A DNA stretch of 64,000 bases from Yeosuana marina (GTDB taxonomy: Bacteria > Bacteroidota > Bacteroidia > Flavobacteriales > Flavobacteriaceae): contig NZ_JAAKGI010000003.1 of assembly GCF_011762485.1 (NCBI RefSeq), positions 62,001 to 126,000 on the forward strand, in the 5' to 3' direction. Below are positions 54,339-63,991 of the stretch, one piece after another (the stretch's first letter is position 1; every line of letters starts with the position of its first letter). The notes below the pieces were generated by a model. The model searched no databases. It was not told the origin of the DNA and was given only the letters and a program-made list of their open reading frames with translations. A program made the translations under genes and the position numbers.

Positions 54339-55274
54339 ATGAAATTAGAAAAAAACAAAATTGTATTTGCTTCCGTATTGCTTTGTATTATCCTATTTAT
54401 AGGAGCTTATACTTTGCTGGTATTTGATGATAATGAAGCAACAGTCATTGAAAATAATCAAATTCCGGTGCCAAAACTGGAAGACGAACAGGATGTCTAT
54501 GAATCGAAATTGGATGCGCTCAATGATCTAAAGGAAGTTAGGCAGACCAATGCACCAAGTATCTATGACGAAAAGCTACTAGACTCCACAGGAGTTTATG
54601 ATCCTGATTTATTGGAAAAGGAAAAACAGCGAATTATGGATAGTATTTATAATCAAGATCGTATGGCTTACAATGAACAGCCATATCAAACGACTACCCC
54701 CAAAACAGAACCAGAAATTAGAAACCCCATAGTGGATACAATACGTTCTGAAGTTGAGACACTACCAAAACTATCAGTCCAAGAAATAAGTTTGGAACAT
54801 CAACTCTTTTTTGCTTCTAATCCTGAAAAAGAAAAAGGTTTTTTGCCCAAGTATTCAGATCAATGTATTCCAGTTATTGTGGATGGCAATCAAACCGTAA
54901 AAGCCAATTACCGGTTAAGGATGAGATCCATGAGGGATGTTGTGATTAAAGATATCTATATTCCAAGGAATACGCTTATTTATGGGTTTATAAGTTTTCA
55001 GCCGAATCGGGCTTTGATAGAGATTGATAATATTAACCAGGCTCCCGTAAAATTAAAAGCGTTTGATTTTCAAGATGGGCGCGAAGGTATTTATGTAGAA
55101 AATAGCTTTCGTTCGGATGCCACTCGTGAAGTGATTGACGATGTAGCTCAAGACATCAATATTTCTGGAGTACCTCAAGTTAGCGGTATCAAAAAGATAT
55201 TTCGGCGGGATAATAGAAACACCAAAGTAACGGTATTAAATAACTATCAATTAATCTTAAAACCAATGCCATGA
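54339..55274 (+). CDS. traM: TraM-like conjugation protein (VirB10-like)
   Basis: This 311-residue protein has an N-terminal membrane helix (about 9-27), a long acidic/proline-rich spacer, and a C-terminal TraM domain (GFLPKYSDQCIPVIVDGNQT, RNTLIYGFISFQPNRALIEI, QVSGIKKIFRRDNRNTKVTV). It bridges the membranes like VirB10. It overlaps traN by 4 bp. Confidence 0.88.
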   Translation: MKLEKNKIVFASVLLCIILFIGAYTLLVFDDNEATVIENNQIPVPKLEDEQDVYESKLDALNDLKEVRQTNAPSIYDEKLLDSTGVYDPDLLEKEKQRIMDSIYNQDRMAYNEQPYQTTTPKTEPEIRNPIVDTIRSEVETLPKLSVQEISLEHQLFFASNPEKEKGFLPKYSDQCIPVIVDGNQTVKANYRLRMRSMRDVVIKDIYIPRNTLIYGFISFQPNRALIEIDNINQAPVKLKAFDFQDGREGIYVENSFRSDATREVIDDVAQDINISGVPQVSGIKKIFRRDNRNTKVTVLNNYQLILKPMP

Positions 55275-56071
55275 GATCATTCGCTACCTATATATTAGTT
55301 TTAACATCTATGTCCATTTGTGCACAGAAATCCTTAGATACTATTTATGTTAATGACAAAATGAACGTCTCTCTTTTTTTTCCGAGCCCAATACGTCAAG
55401 GTATAGCAGGTGCGGACCATTTTGTGTTTACATATAATAGAGACAAGGAACAATACTTTGGTTTGCTTCAGGCAAGACCAGGAACTGAGAGTAATCTTTT
55501 AGCGGTTACTAATGATGGTCAGGTATATTCCTATATTTTGAAATACCAGGATACGATTGCAAAACTAAACTATTTTATTTCTAAAAAAAAGAGTATCGGA
55601 CAAGAAAAACCTGTTTCAGAAATCCCTAAGATTGAAAATGATACGATTGCAAAAAAGAAAGTAAAGACGCTTTACTTAAAAAGGTTTAGTGAGCATGTAT
55701 CAAATACAAAAGGTGTTCCATTGGCAACAAGGCGAAAAAAGGGTATACGCTTTAGATTATTAAACGTGACCTACAACAAGAATGAAGTATACCTAGTCAT
55801 GGAGATTAAAAATAAATCGGGAATTGATTTTGAAATGGATTATTTAAATATCTCAATTATTAATAAAAATAACAAGAGGGCATCATCTTCTCAGCAACTG
55901 AGACAAGAGATTATTTATGAACATGGTGTGCCGCAACGTATTTTAAACAACAGCTCAAAGCGTTTTGTATATGTACTTCCCAAGTTTGTATTAGGTGATG
56001 ATGAGAAATTACTCATTAAAGTTAAAGAATTGAAAGGAAGTAGAAGCATTACTTTGAAAAGTAACCTATGA
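55271..56071 (+). CDS. traN: TraN-like conjugation protein (DUF4138, VirB9-like)
   Basis: This 266-residue secreted protein (signal peptide 1-18, SICAQ) matches the TraN/DUF4138 family: DTIYVNDKMNVSLFFPSPIR, GLLQARPGTESNLLAVTNDG, IKNKSGIDFEMDYLNISI. It forms part of the outer-membrane core. Its last 6 bp overlap the end of the convergent integrase gene. The expected traO, traP and traQ genes do not follow it. Confidence 0.88.
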   Translation: MRSFATYILVLTSMSICAQKSLDTIYVNDKMNVSLFFPSPIRQGIAGADHFVFTYNRDKEQYFGLLQARPGTESNLLAVTNDGQVYSYILKYQDTIAKLNYFISKKKSIGQEKPVSEIPKIENDTIAKKKVKTLYLKRFSEHVSNTKGVPLATRRKKGIRFRLLNVTYNKNEVYLVMEIKNKSGIDFEMDYLNISIINKNNKRASSSQQLRQEIIYEHGVPQRILNNSSKRFVYVLPKFVLGDDEKLLIKVKELKGSRSITLKSNL

Positions 56072-57310
56072 GTTAGATGCTATATTAGTGTTTTCCTCTA
56101 ACTGGAATTTACTCCTTAAAGCTTTCATATCATCACTCACTTTTCTGTCTAATATCTTTGCGTAATGTTGGGTCGTTTTAAGGGATTTATGGCCTAACAT
56201 TTTACTTACTGATTCAATAGGTACACCATTAGTCAATGTTACGGTCGTTGCAAATGTGTGTCGCGCTAAATGAAACGTTAGATTTTTAGTTATACCACAT
56301 ATGTCCGCTATTTCCTTGAGATAGGCATTCATTTTTTGATTGCTGGAAACAGGCAGCAACGCATCGTTTTCTGAGTCATCAACCTGAGTTTTATATTTTT
56401 CTAAAATCATTAATGGTATAGGGAGTAATGGGATATTGCTCCTTGTGTCTGTTTTAGTTCTCTTAAATTTCACCCACATTTCGCCATCAATGCCTTTTAC
56501 CAAATTGGTTCTAGTCAATTTTTTTACATCTGAATAAGCAAGACCAGTAAAGCAACAAAAAATAAAAATATCTCTTACTTGATCAAGTCGTAATATCTTC
56601 AATTTCTTATTTAGCATCGTCTGTATTTCTTCATCCGACAAAAATTCACGTTCAGTTTCTTTAGATTGGGTTTTATAATTTCTAAAAGGGTCTTTATCGA
56701 TCCAATTATTGGCAATTGCAATTCCAATAATCTTTTTCAGACTTTTAAGATATCTCATTGTAGAATTATGATTGCAATTCCTGACACTTTTTAAATAGAA
56801 TTCAAAGTCAGTTAAAAACTGATGACCTATTTCCTTTATTCGAATGTCATCAATTTTATAGTGAGAGTCTATAAATGATTGAATATGATTAAGCGTTGTT
56901 TCATACCTTTTTAAGGTATTAAGGGCATATTCTTTACCGACTAATGTCTTAATTTGATTGTTGTGGGTTTTAAAAACATCAAGTAGCATCATTTGTTTTT
57001 CTTCAATACCTAAATAGGAATTCTTTAATGCTCTTGCGGTTATGGTTTTGTTTTTTTCAATTAATTCTTGGTGATAGTTGTATATTTTACTTTTTATGGA
57101 ATCCATAAATCTGTTAAGATTCTTTACATCTGAAGTAGTTCCTCTAACCTTTCCAGCTTTTATATTCCATTTAGAAACTTCAATTTTACGTTGAATACTT
57201 ACTTCACTTCGCTTACCATTCACAGTGATTCTCATATAAATAGGGGATTTGCCTTCTTTGTCTACATCACTTTGTTTTGGGTAGAAAAGTATTGAAAATG
57301 TATTTTGCAT
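56066..57310 (-). CDS. int: tyrosine recombinase (ICE integrase, IntDOT-like)
   Basis: This 414-residue recombinase has an N-terminal arm-binding domain (FYPKQSDVDKEGKSPIYMRI), a SAM-like core-binding domain at about 105-205, and the catalytic domain. His347 and Arg350 lie in FHLARHTF, His374 in LGHKS and nucleophile Tyr383 in TQHYAKI. Where most tyrosine recombinases have the first catalytic Arg, this one reads CFTGLAYSDV, as in the IntDOT group, which also lacks it. It lies beside tRNA-Leu and reads away from it, the usual layout at an ICE end. Confidence 0.92.
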   Translation of the reverse strand: MQNTFSILFYPKQSDVDKEGKSPIYMRITVNGKRSEVSIQRKIEVSKWNIKAGKVRGTTSDVKNLNRFMDSIKSKIYNYHQELIEKNKTITARALKNSYLGIEEKQMMLLDVFKTHNNQIKTLVGKEYALNTLKRYETTLNHIQSFIDSHYKIDDIRIKEIGHQFLTDFEFYLKSVRNCNHNSTMRYLKSLKKIIGIAIANNWIDKDPFRNYKTQSKETEREFLSDEEIQTMLNKKLKILRLDQVRDIFIFCCFTGLAYSDVKKLTRTNLVKGIDGEMWVKFKRTKTDTRSNIPLLPIPLMILEKYKTQVDDSENDALLPVSSNQKMNAYLKEIADICGITKNLTFHLARHTFATTVTLTNGVPIESVSKMLGHKSLKTTQHYAKILDRKVSDDMKALRSKFQLEENTNIASNS

Positions 57311-57311
57311 A

Positions 57312-57445
57312 GGTGAGTACTTTTTTGACGGTTAAAGATAGAAAAAAAATAATTTACAGTAAAATATAAGTAATTGTTTAACAGTAAATTAAGTCTAATT
57401 CGGTGAGTAAATTTAAATGCAAAAGTACTCACCGAATTACTCACC
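57312..57445. repeat. integrase-proximal repeats, probable arm-type sites
   Basis: The octamer GGTGAGTA occurs at 57312-57319 and 57402-57409, and inverted at 57426-57433 and 57438-57445. Two copies are parts of a 14-bp perfect inverted repeat, TAATTCGGTGAGTA (57396-57409) with its complement at 57426-57439. Two ACAGTAAA copies lie in between. Such clusters beside an integrase gene and a tRNA are typical of arm-type binding sites. Confidence 0.6.
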
Positions 57446-57491
57446 TTTTATTTAAAATTAAAGGGGTTTATTTGAGAATAAGTAAAATTAA

Positions 57492-57524
57492 AAAACCCTA
57501 TAAACGTAGTGTTTATAGGGTTTT
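57492..57524 (-). terminator. terminator of tRNA-Leu
   Basis: A 14-bp perfect stem (AAAACCCTATAAAC at 57492-57505 with 57511-57524) with a 5-base loop. Read on the minus strand it follows the tRNA by about 24 bp and ends in a T-rich tract. Confidence 0.75.
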
Positions 57525-57547
57525 GTTTAAATTTGTAATAATATTCG

Positions 57548-57629
57548 TACTCAAGGTGGGAATCGAACCCACACACCCGAAAGTACTGGATTTTGAATCC
57601 AGCGCGTCTACCAATTCCGCCACTTGAGC
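57548..57629 (-). tRNA. tRNA-Leu, anticodon CAA
   Basis: The minus strand folds as a long-variable-arm tRNA. The acceptor stem is GCTCAAG (57629-57623) with CTTGAGT (57555-57549), discriminator A. The anticodon stem CTGGA/TCCAG holds loop TTCAAAA with anticodon CAA. The T arm is GTGGG-TTCGATT-CCCAC. CCA is not encoded. The integrase lies next to its 3' end, so it probably marks the ICE target. Confidence 0.95.
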
Positions 57630-57640
57630 ATTGCAGAGTG

Positions 57641-57648
57641 CAAAAATA
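57641..57648 (-). promoter_or_regulatory. -7 element of tRNA-Leu
   Basis: On the minus strand TATTTTTG fits TAnnTTTG and ends 11 bp before the mature 5' end of the tRNA. Confidence 0.5.
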
Positions 57649-57713
57649 TATTATTTTTCTATATTATGCATAAAAATAGACTACAATATACTTTTTAGGT
57701 TAAAATAAATGTA

Positions 57714-57721
57714 TAAATTTG
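57714..57721 (+). promoter_or_regulatory. -7 element of prs
   Basis: TAAATTTG matches TAnnTTTG, 51 bp before the prs start codon. No clear TTG is seen at -33. Confidence 0.45.
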
Positions 57722-57772
57722 CACCTCATTAAAAAAATGAAGCCTTTAGTACTATAAAACAATACGTTAACT

Positions 57773-58714
57773 ATGCCAATTGTAATAACAGAAGCTAAAA
57801 TTTTTGCGTGCACCCAAAGTAAAGTTCTTGGAGAACAAATTGCTAAAGCTTTTGGAGCTAAATTGGGGAATGTTATTACATCAACGTATAGTGATGGCGA
57901 GTTTCAACCATCTTATGAAGAATCTATTAGAGGAACACGTATTTTTATTATAGGATCAACAAACCCAGGTCCAGAGAATTTAATGGAAATGTTGCTGATG
58001 ATTGATGCAGCAAAACGCGCTTCAGCAAGACATGTAACGGCTGTGATTCCTTATTTTGGTTGGGCTAGACAAGATAGAAAAGATAAACCAAGAGTTCCTA
58101 TTGCAGCTAAATTGGTAGCTAAAATGCTTGAAGCAGCTGGAGCAACAAGAATCATTACCATGGATTTGCATGCAGATCAAATTCAAGGATTTTTCGAAAA
58201 ACCGGTTGATCATTTATTCGCATCAACAATCTTTTTACCTTATTTGAGAAGTTTAAATTTAGAAAATTTAACTATTGCATCACCAGATATGGGAGGCTCA
58301 AAAAGAGCATATGCCTATTCTAAAGCACTAGAATCTGATGTCGTAATATGTTATAAACAACGAGAAAAAGCAAATGTAATATCTCATATGGAGCTGATTG
58401 GTGATGTTACAGGAAAAAATGTCGTATTGGTTGATGATATGGTTGATACTGCAGGCACTTTAACAAAAGCTGCCGATTTAATGATGGAGCGTGGTGCTAT
58501 AAGTGTAAGAGCTATTTGTACACACCCTATATTATCTGGTAAGGCTTATGATAAAATAAATAAATCAAAGTTACAAGAACTCATAGTAACAGATTCAATT
58601 CCGGTATTACCAAAAAGTGACAAAATAAGAGTTTTAACATGTTCAAACCTTTTTGCTGATGTAATGCATAAAGTACATGAAAACAGTTCGATAAGCTCTA
58701 ATTTTATCATGTAG
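57773..58714 (+). CDS. prs: ribose-phosphate pyrophosphokinase
   Basis: This 313-residue enzyme makes PRPP from ribose 5-phosphate and ATP for nucleotide, His and Trp synthesis. Signatures are STYSDGEFQPSYEESIRGT, the flexible-loop region PYFGWARQDRKDKPRVPIAA, the metal-site TMDLHADQIQGFF, and the PRPP-binding loop VLVDDMVDTAGTL. Length and motifs are normal. It marks the return to housekeeping chromosome right of the ICE. rplY follows after 92 bp. Confidence 0.97.
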   Translation: MPIVITEAKIFACTQSKVLGEQIAKAFGAKLGNVITSTYSDGEFQPSYEESIRGTRIFIIGSTNPGPENLMEMLLMIDAAKRASARHVTAVIPYFGWARQDRKDKPRVPIAAKLVAKMLEAAGATRIITMDLHADQIQGFFEKPVDHLFASTIFLPYLRSLNLENLTIASPDMGGSKRAYAYSKALESDVVICYKQREKANVISHMELIGDVTGKNVVLVDDMVDTAGTLTKAADLMMERGAISVRAICTHPILSGKAYDKINKSKLQELIVTDSIPVLPKSDKIRVLTCSNLFADVMHKVHENSSISSNFIM

Positions 58715-58806
58715 TTTAACAATGAATATCAATAATAAATGAAAACAAGTTGATTTGTATCAATGTAGTTTTCTTAATACAATTAAGTAATAATAAATAA
58801 ACAATT

Positions 58807-59445
58807 ATGAAATCAATTACAATCAACGGATCTCAAAGAGAAAGCGTGGGCAAAAAAGCAACAAAAGCCTTACGTAATGCTGGTCAGGTTCCTTGCGTAT
58901 TATACGGAGGAGATAAGCCAGTTCATTTCACAGCAGAAGAATTAGCATTCTCCAAACTTGTATACACGCCTAATGCGCATACAGTTGTGATTGCTTTGGA
59001 AGGTGGTGAAACCTATAATGCCATTTTACAAGACATTCAGTTTCATCCTGTAACCGATAAAATTCAACACGTAGATTTTTATCAAACATTTGACGACAAA
59101 GAGATTACCATGACTATTCCAGTAAACTTTGTTGGAAATTCTAGAGGTGTAAAAAATGGTGGTGTATTACGTAAAAACAAAAGAAGTTTGCGTATTAAAG
59201 CATTACCAGGTAATTTACCAGACTTTATAGAAGCAGATATTACACCTCTTAAAATTGGTGGGAAACTTTATATTACAACATTAGAAAATGATGCTTACAA
59301 ATTTATGCATCCAGATAACACTGTTGTTTGTCAAGTAAGACGTTCTAGAGCTTCAATTGATGAGTTTGAAGATGATGAAGAAGAAACCGTAGAAGGAGCA
59401 GAAGGAGCGTCAGAAGGAGATGCGCGAGAAGCTACTCAAGAATAA
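58807..59445 (+). CDS. rplY: 50S ribosomal protein L25/general stress protein Ctc
   Basis: This 212-residue long-form L25 binds 5S rRNA. The N-terminal L25 domain contains [20 protein letters not shown] and [20 protein letters not shown]. The C-terminal TL5-type domain covers about 95-185. An acidic tail ([20 protein letters not shown]) ends the protein, as usual in Bacteroidota. prs-rplY-pth is a conserved order in this group. Confidence 0.96.
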   Translation: MKSITINGSQRESVGKKATKALRNAGQVPCVLYGGDKPVHFTAEELAFSKLVYTPNAHTVVIALEGGETYNAILQDIQFHPVTDKIQHVDFYQTFDDKEITMTIPVNFVGNSRGVKNGGVLRKNKRSLRIKALPGNLPDFIEADITPLKIGGKLYITTLENDAYKFMHPDNTVVCQVRRSRASIDEFEDDEEETVEGAEGASEGDAREATQE

Positions 59446-59525
59446 CTAGTATTCTTACGATAATTATAAATGAGCATCCTGTATTATTCAGGATGCTTTT
59501 TTATTTTTACACAAATTAAACTTTT

Positions 59526-60152
59526 ATGTATTCATTTTTTAGAACTGTTTTCAAGAGAAAACAATATGTAGAAGAACAAGATAGTATGAAAAAATATTTA
59601 ATTGTAGGTTTAGGAAATATTGGTGAAAAGTATGCCAACACCCGACATAATATTGGATTTAAAATATTAGATAGATTTGCAGACCAAGAAGCGTTGACTT
59701 TTGAAACACAAAAATTAGGAGACGTAGCGTTATATAAATTAAAAGGAAGAACCTTTATATTTTTAAAGCCTAATACGTTTATGAATTTGAGCGGTAAAGC
59801 CGTTTTGTATTGGTTAACAAAAGAAAAAATTCCTTTAGAAAACTTATTAATAATTACAGACGATTTAAACTTATCCTTCGGTACCATTCGCCTTAAAACA
59901 AAAGGAAGTGATGGCGGACATAATGGCTTAAAAGATATTCAAGAAAAGCTTAATACTACAATATACAATCGCTTTAGGTTTGGAATAAGCGATGCTTTTA
60001 GCAAAGGCAAGCAAATAGATTATGTGTTAAGCGAATGGACAGAAGACGAACAAAAAAACCTAAAAGAACGCTTAGATAAATCTGTGGAACTTATTAAATC
60101 GTTTGTTTTAGCAGGCGTCAATACAACTATGAATACCTTTAACGGTAAGTAA
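59526..60152 (+). CDS. pth: peptidyl-tRNA hydrolase
   Basis: This enzyme releases peptides from stalled peptidyl-tRNAs. Core motifs are LIVGLGNIGEKYANTRHNIG (catalytic His), IFLKPNTFMNLSGKAV and ITDDLNLSFG (catalytic Asp), and GSDGGHNGLKDIQEKL. The 208-residue form begins with a 20-residue basic extension (SFFRTVFKRKQYVEEQD) seen in some Flavobacteria. The ATG at 59586 would give the usual length. I keep the longer start with moderate certainty. Confidence 0.95.
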   Translation: MYSFFRTVFKRKQYVEEQDSMKKYLIVGLGNIGEKYANTRHNIGFKILDRFADQEALTFETQKLGDVALYKLKGRTFIFLKPNTFMNLSGKAVLYWLTKEKIPLENLLIITDDLNLSFGTIRLKTKGSDGGHNGLKDIQEKLNTTIYNRFRFGISDAFSKGKQIDYVLSEWTEDEQKNLKERLDKSVELIKSFVLAGVNTTMNTFNGK

Positions 60153-60161
60153 TTAATAAAG

Positions 60162-62975
60162 TTATTCTATAATTAATTTTTTAGTAGAATTTCTAATGCC
60201 GTCACTTACATTTAAAATGTACATGCCAGATTGTATGTTATTTAAGTTTATTTTTTCGTAAAAAAGATTACTAATATCTTTAAAGTTCTTTTTGAAAACT
60301 TGTCGTCCTCGTAAATCAAAAACGGCAATATCAATATGATTTGATTCCAATAAGTTAGGTTTTAACGAAACTGTAAACTCACCTTTATTTGGATTAGGAA
60401 ACACACTTAATGTTTGTAACTCTGTGCTTTCTGGGGTATTGAGCGTAGTTGTGGTTGAGCAGAATTCTAGTGACCAATCATTTAATACACCAACATCACC
60501 AGTAGAATCATCTATAATTGAAAGGGTCCAATTTCCAGAAATATCTAGGCCATTAAATACACTTAATGGAGTAGCAGGAATATAAGTACCTTCTGTAGGG
60601 CTAGCACATGATACGGTGCTCGAGCCATCTTCGAAAGTTATATTAAAATCTGCATAACCAGTAGACTTAAAACAATTTTTTTCCCAAAGCGTAGATTCGG
60701 TGGTGTTATTAGGATGTTTTAGTACAACTTTTAAATCGCTAATAAAAGAATGGGTTACATTAACATGAACCTTGATATTACTAATAGCTCCATTATTAGG
60801 AATATTAATAGTACTGACAGTTTCCTGTCCATCTTGAATAGGAAGATCTAAATTAGAGCTTGATAAAAATTGTTGATTACAAGTGGTAGTTATTGTATAC
60901 CCAATAGCAAAGTCAATAGGGTTAACAGCATAATATATGTTATCGACAGGTTCAACCATAATTCTACAAAAAGGAGCTGCTATATTAGGCACCGTTATGT
61001 TTTCAGTTCCGTCATTTGGGGTGTTAGTTTTCAATACAGTGTCAAAATTATTGCCACCATCTGTAGATAATAAAATATTAACGTTTGATGTATTGATACC
61101 AGTTACATCGTCAGTATTAGCAACATTCCAAGTAATAGTTTCTGTATTTCCTTGTGTCCAATTAATACCAGATGTTGTTTGCGATGTGACTTCAAAAGGA
61201 CCAACGGGTTGAGAAACTGTTCCGTCAATAACTTCAATTTGCATAGTGTCATAACTTGATTGCCCACTTATGGAATTACTTGTATTTCTATCCCTAACAG
61301 TTAATGCCCAATTTAAAAATCTATCAACACTAGCGACCGTTTCCCAATCACTTCCCAAACCTGGGTTTGTTTGTTCAATATCGCCTACTAAAACACTAGA
61401 TAGTCTTGGAATATATCTGTTTGGAGATGTTGAAGGAGGCAATGATCTATTCATAGAACCACTAGTAAGAGTAGGGCCAAAATTTAAGTGATCTACTTTA
61501 CCACTATCGATTTCTTCCCAGCAATAGGTTAACACATCTCCACTATCAGTATCTGTGGCAGCCCCTTTAAGAATATATGGAGTTCCTGCTGGAATTTTAT
61601 AATCATTTCCGGCATTCGCGCTTGGCGGATTATTGGAAATAGGTGTAGTTGTTTGACATGATTTTGTCGTAAGATTATCTAATATTTGCCTGATACTATG
61701 ATAATGAAAGTAAGCATCACTATTAGCTTGTATATCATCAGTTCCAGTAATACCAGCATAAGCCATAATGGTACTACCACTTCCAGGTTCAGAGTTTACA
61801 TTGTATCCTTCTGTGGCATAAGCAAAGGTATGATTGGCGCCCATTTGATGACCTATTTCATGGGCGACGTAATTGATATCAAAAGTGTCACCTTCTGGGA
61901 TGCCATTCCCTGGAGAAGTAAAACCACTTCCTTTTTTATGGTCGTAATCGCCTGGGGGATCATTTTCACAAACACACCCAATACATCCTGCATTTCCTCC
62001 TCCCCCAGTAGCACCAAACAAATGACCTATATCATAAGTAAAATTACCGATAACACTAGTTAATGTATTTTGAAGTTGAAGACTCCACCCGTCCAAACTA
62101 TCAAAATTAGTATCAGATGCTCCTACATTTGCATCAGAATAGGGGTCTGTTGTTGAGTCTGTATAGATTAATTGAGTAGCATCAACAAGTTCAAATCTTA
62201 CAGCCATATCAGTTTCAAAAACTTCATTTACTCTGGTTAAAGTAGCGTTTATTGCTGCAAGGGCATCGGCTACAGCATCTCCATTTAAAGGATCTCCATC
62301 ATCATGATACGCTGTGTATTCGGCAGTTGTAGATATAGCTAATCTAAATTTTTGTAGTGTTTGATTGTTGGCGCCCCCTTCATTAATTGAGGTTTTAGAA
62401 GTTATACTTTTTTTATTGAAATAGTTATTTGGATTATCTAAGGTTTCACATTTAAATCTGTTATCCAGATTATCTTTAGACGTTCTGTTATATAAAACGT
62501 ATTTATTAGAATTTTTTGAAACAGGCTGCATGAAAATAGTCGATCTATCAGTATAAGAAATCATTGTTTGTACCCCTTGAGGAGATACGCTCATACGCAA
62601 ATGTGCCTGTGGGTTGTCTACACCAATTCCTACATATGATTTTATATTTGGATATTTTAAAGCTAATGATGGAGACAAAACTGGAGATTCAAAAATATTA
62701 AAAGTTTCTAGTTTACCATTATGGGAGGGCAAACTTATAGTAGTTTTTTTATCTTTGGTTTTATTGGTTCTTAATTTCGAAGTAGACACTGCTTGTTTTA
62801 ATGAAGTCATGTTTATTTCAAACACATGAACTTTACTTTTTTCTAAACCTAGTTTAGATAGCGTCTTATTTTCTAAATTATTTTTAATCTCTTTCCAAGA
62901 TGAATTTTGGCCAAAAGTTGAAAAAGCAATCAAAAATATTGCGAATGAGAAAACATAATGTAGTTTTGCTTTCAT
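60162..62975 (-). CDS. secreted reprolysin-like metallopeptidase with T9SS sorting domain
   Basis: This 937-residue protein has a signal peptide (residues 1-22, STFGQ) and a propeptide. The M12-type zinc site is HEIGHQMGANH (His372, His376, His382), with the Met-turn region STIMAYAGITG after it. Then come beta-sandwich domains including a P-proprotein-type domain (SISIN-like, FISDLKVVLKHPNNTTESTL), and a C-terminal type A sorting domain (VFPNPNKGEFTVSLKPN, DLRGRQVFKKNF, LNNIQSGMYILNV). It is exported by the type IX system. The gene is convergent with pth, 9 bp apart. Confidence 0.93.
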   Translation of the reverse strand: MKAKLHYVFSFAIFLIAFSTFGQNSSWKEIKNNLENKTLSKLGLEKSKVHVFEINMTSLKQAVSTSKLRTNKTKDKKTTISLPSHNGKLETFNIFESPVLSPSLALKYPNIKSYVGIGVDNPQAHLRMSVSPQGVQTMISYTDRSTIFMQPVSKNSNKYVLYNRTSKDNLDNRFKCETLDNPNNYFNKKSITSKTSINEGGANNQTLQKFRLAISTTAEYTAYHDDGDPLNGDAVADALAAINATLTRVNEVFETDMAVRFELVDATQLIYTDSTTDPYSDANVGASDTNFDSLDGWSLQLQNTLTSVIGNFTYDIGHLFGATGGGGNAGCIGCVCENDPPGDYDHKKGSGFTSPGNGIPEGDTFDINYVAHEIGHQMGANHTFAYATEGYNVNSEPGSGSTIMAYAGITGTDDIQANSDAYFHYHSIRQILDNLTTKSCQTTTPISNNPPSANAGNDYKIPAGTPYILKGAATDTDSGDVLTYCWEEIDSGKVDHLNFGPTLTSGSMNRSLPPSTSPNRYIPRLSSVLVGDIEQTNPGLGSDWETVASVDRFLNWALTVRDRNTSNSISGQSSYDTMQIEVIDGTVSQPVGPFEVTSQTTSGINWTQGNTETITWNVANTDDVTGINTSNVNILLSTDGGNNFDTVLKTNTPNDGTENITVPNIAAPFCRIMVEPVDNIYYAVNPIDFAIGYTITTTCNQQFLSSSNLDLPIQDGQETVSTINIPNNGAISNIKVHVNVTHSFISDLKVVLKHPNNTTESTLWEKNCFKSTGYADFNITFEDGSSTVSCASPTEGTYIPATPLSVFNGLDISGNWTLSIIDDSTGDVGVLNDWSLEFCSTTTTLNTPESTELQTLSVFPNPNKGEFTVSLKPNLLESNHIDIAVFDLRGRQVFKKNFKDISNLFYEKINLNNIQSGMYILNVSDGIRNSTKKLIIE

Positions 62976-63058
62976 AAATTATAACTTAGGGCAAAATTCA
63001 TTTAACTTGTTATAACAAATCTAGTTTTTTTAAATGAAATTAGCAATTGAACTTTTTT

Positions 63059-63991
63059 ATGAGGAATAATAGTTTAGAATCATATGACTCTAATAAGGAA
63101 ACAGTTGTCACCATTGGAACTTTTGACGGCGTGCATATTGGTCATCAAAAAATAATTAAACGCCTTATAGATACAGCTAAACGAGACCACCTTAAATCTG
63201 TTATTCTTACGTTTTTTCCGCATCCTAGAATGGTTTTGCAAAAGGATTCTAGCATTAAACTTATTAATACCATTGATGAGCGAGCTAGTATTATTGAAAC
63301 CTCAGATTTAGATTTTTTACTAATAAAAAGGTTTACCCATGCGTTTTCTCGATTGTCTGCCGAAGATTTTGTAAAACAAATTTTGATTGATAAACTTCAT
63401 GCAAAAAAAGTTATTATAGGTTATGACCATAGATTTGGAAGAAATAGAAATGCCAATATTGATGATTTAAAAGTGTTTGGGGAAGCTTATGGTTTTGAGG
63501 TTGAAGAAATATCGGTTCAAGATATTAACGATGTTGCAGTAAGTTCCACAAAAATTAGAAAAGCCTTGCATGAAGGCAATATAGAAAAAGCAAACTCCTA
63601 TTTAGGATATAGTTTTATGCTTACTGGAACGGTTGTAAAAGGCAGAGGTTTAGGCAATCAATTAGGATTTCCAACAGCCAATATTTTTATTAAAGAGACT
63701 TACAAATTAATTCCTAAACATGGGGCGTATATTGTGAGTTCAATAATTGAAAACAATCAGGTTTACGGGATGATGAATATTGGCATTAACCCAACTGTTG
63801 ATGGTACAAATGAAAGTATTGAAGTTCATTTTTTTAATTTCAATGGCAATATCTATAACAAAAACATTCAAATTAATTTATTACATCGTCTTCGTGATGA
63901 AGTTAAATTTGATTCTGTTGAAGCTTTAAAAACGCAGTTGTTAAAAGATAAAGAAACCTCACTTCAATATGTAAAATCACATTTTAAATAA
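63059..63991 (+). CDS. ribF: bifunctional riboflavin kinase/FAD synthetase
   Basis: This 310-residue enzyme converts riboflavin to FMN and FAD. The N-terminal adenylyltransferase domain has VTIGTFDGVHIGHQKIIKRL and VIIGYDHRFGRNRNA. The kinase domain has GRGLGNQLGFPTANIFI and MMNIGINPTVDGTNESIEVH. The ATG at 63059 is preferred over an in-frame TTG at 63047. It is divergent from the metallopeptidase gene. Confidence 0.96.
   Translation: MRNNSLESYDSNKETVVTIGTFDGVHIGHQKIIKRLIDTAKRDHLKSVILTFFPHPRMVLQKDSSIKLINTIDERASIIETSDLDFLLIKRFTHAFSRLSAEDFVKQILIDKLHAKKVIIGYDHRFGRNRNANIDDLKVFGEAYGFEVEEISVQDINDVAVSSTKIRKALHEGNIEKANSYLGYSFMLTGTVVKGRGLGNQLGFPTANIFIKETYKLIPKHGAYIVSSIIENNQVYGMMNIGINPTVDGTNESIEVHFFNFNGNIYNKNIQINLLHRLRDEVKFDSVEALKTQLLKDKETSLQYVKSHFK

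Noticed and set aside
60870..62829. Plus-strand open frames within the T9SS metallopeptidase gene
   Set aside because: They are antisense to a complete secreted protease with all expected motifs and show no family features.
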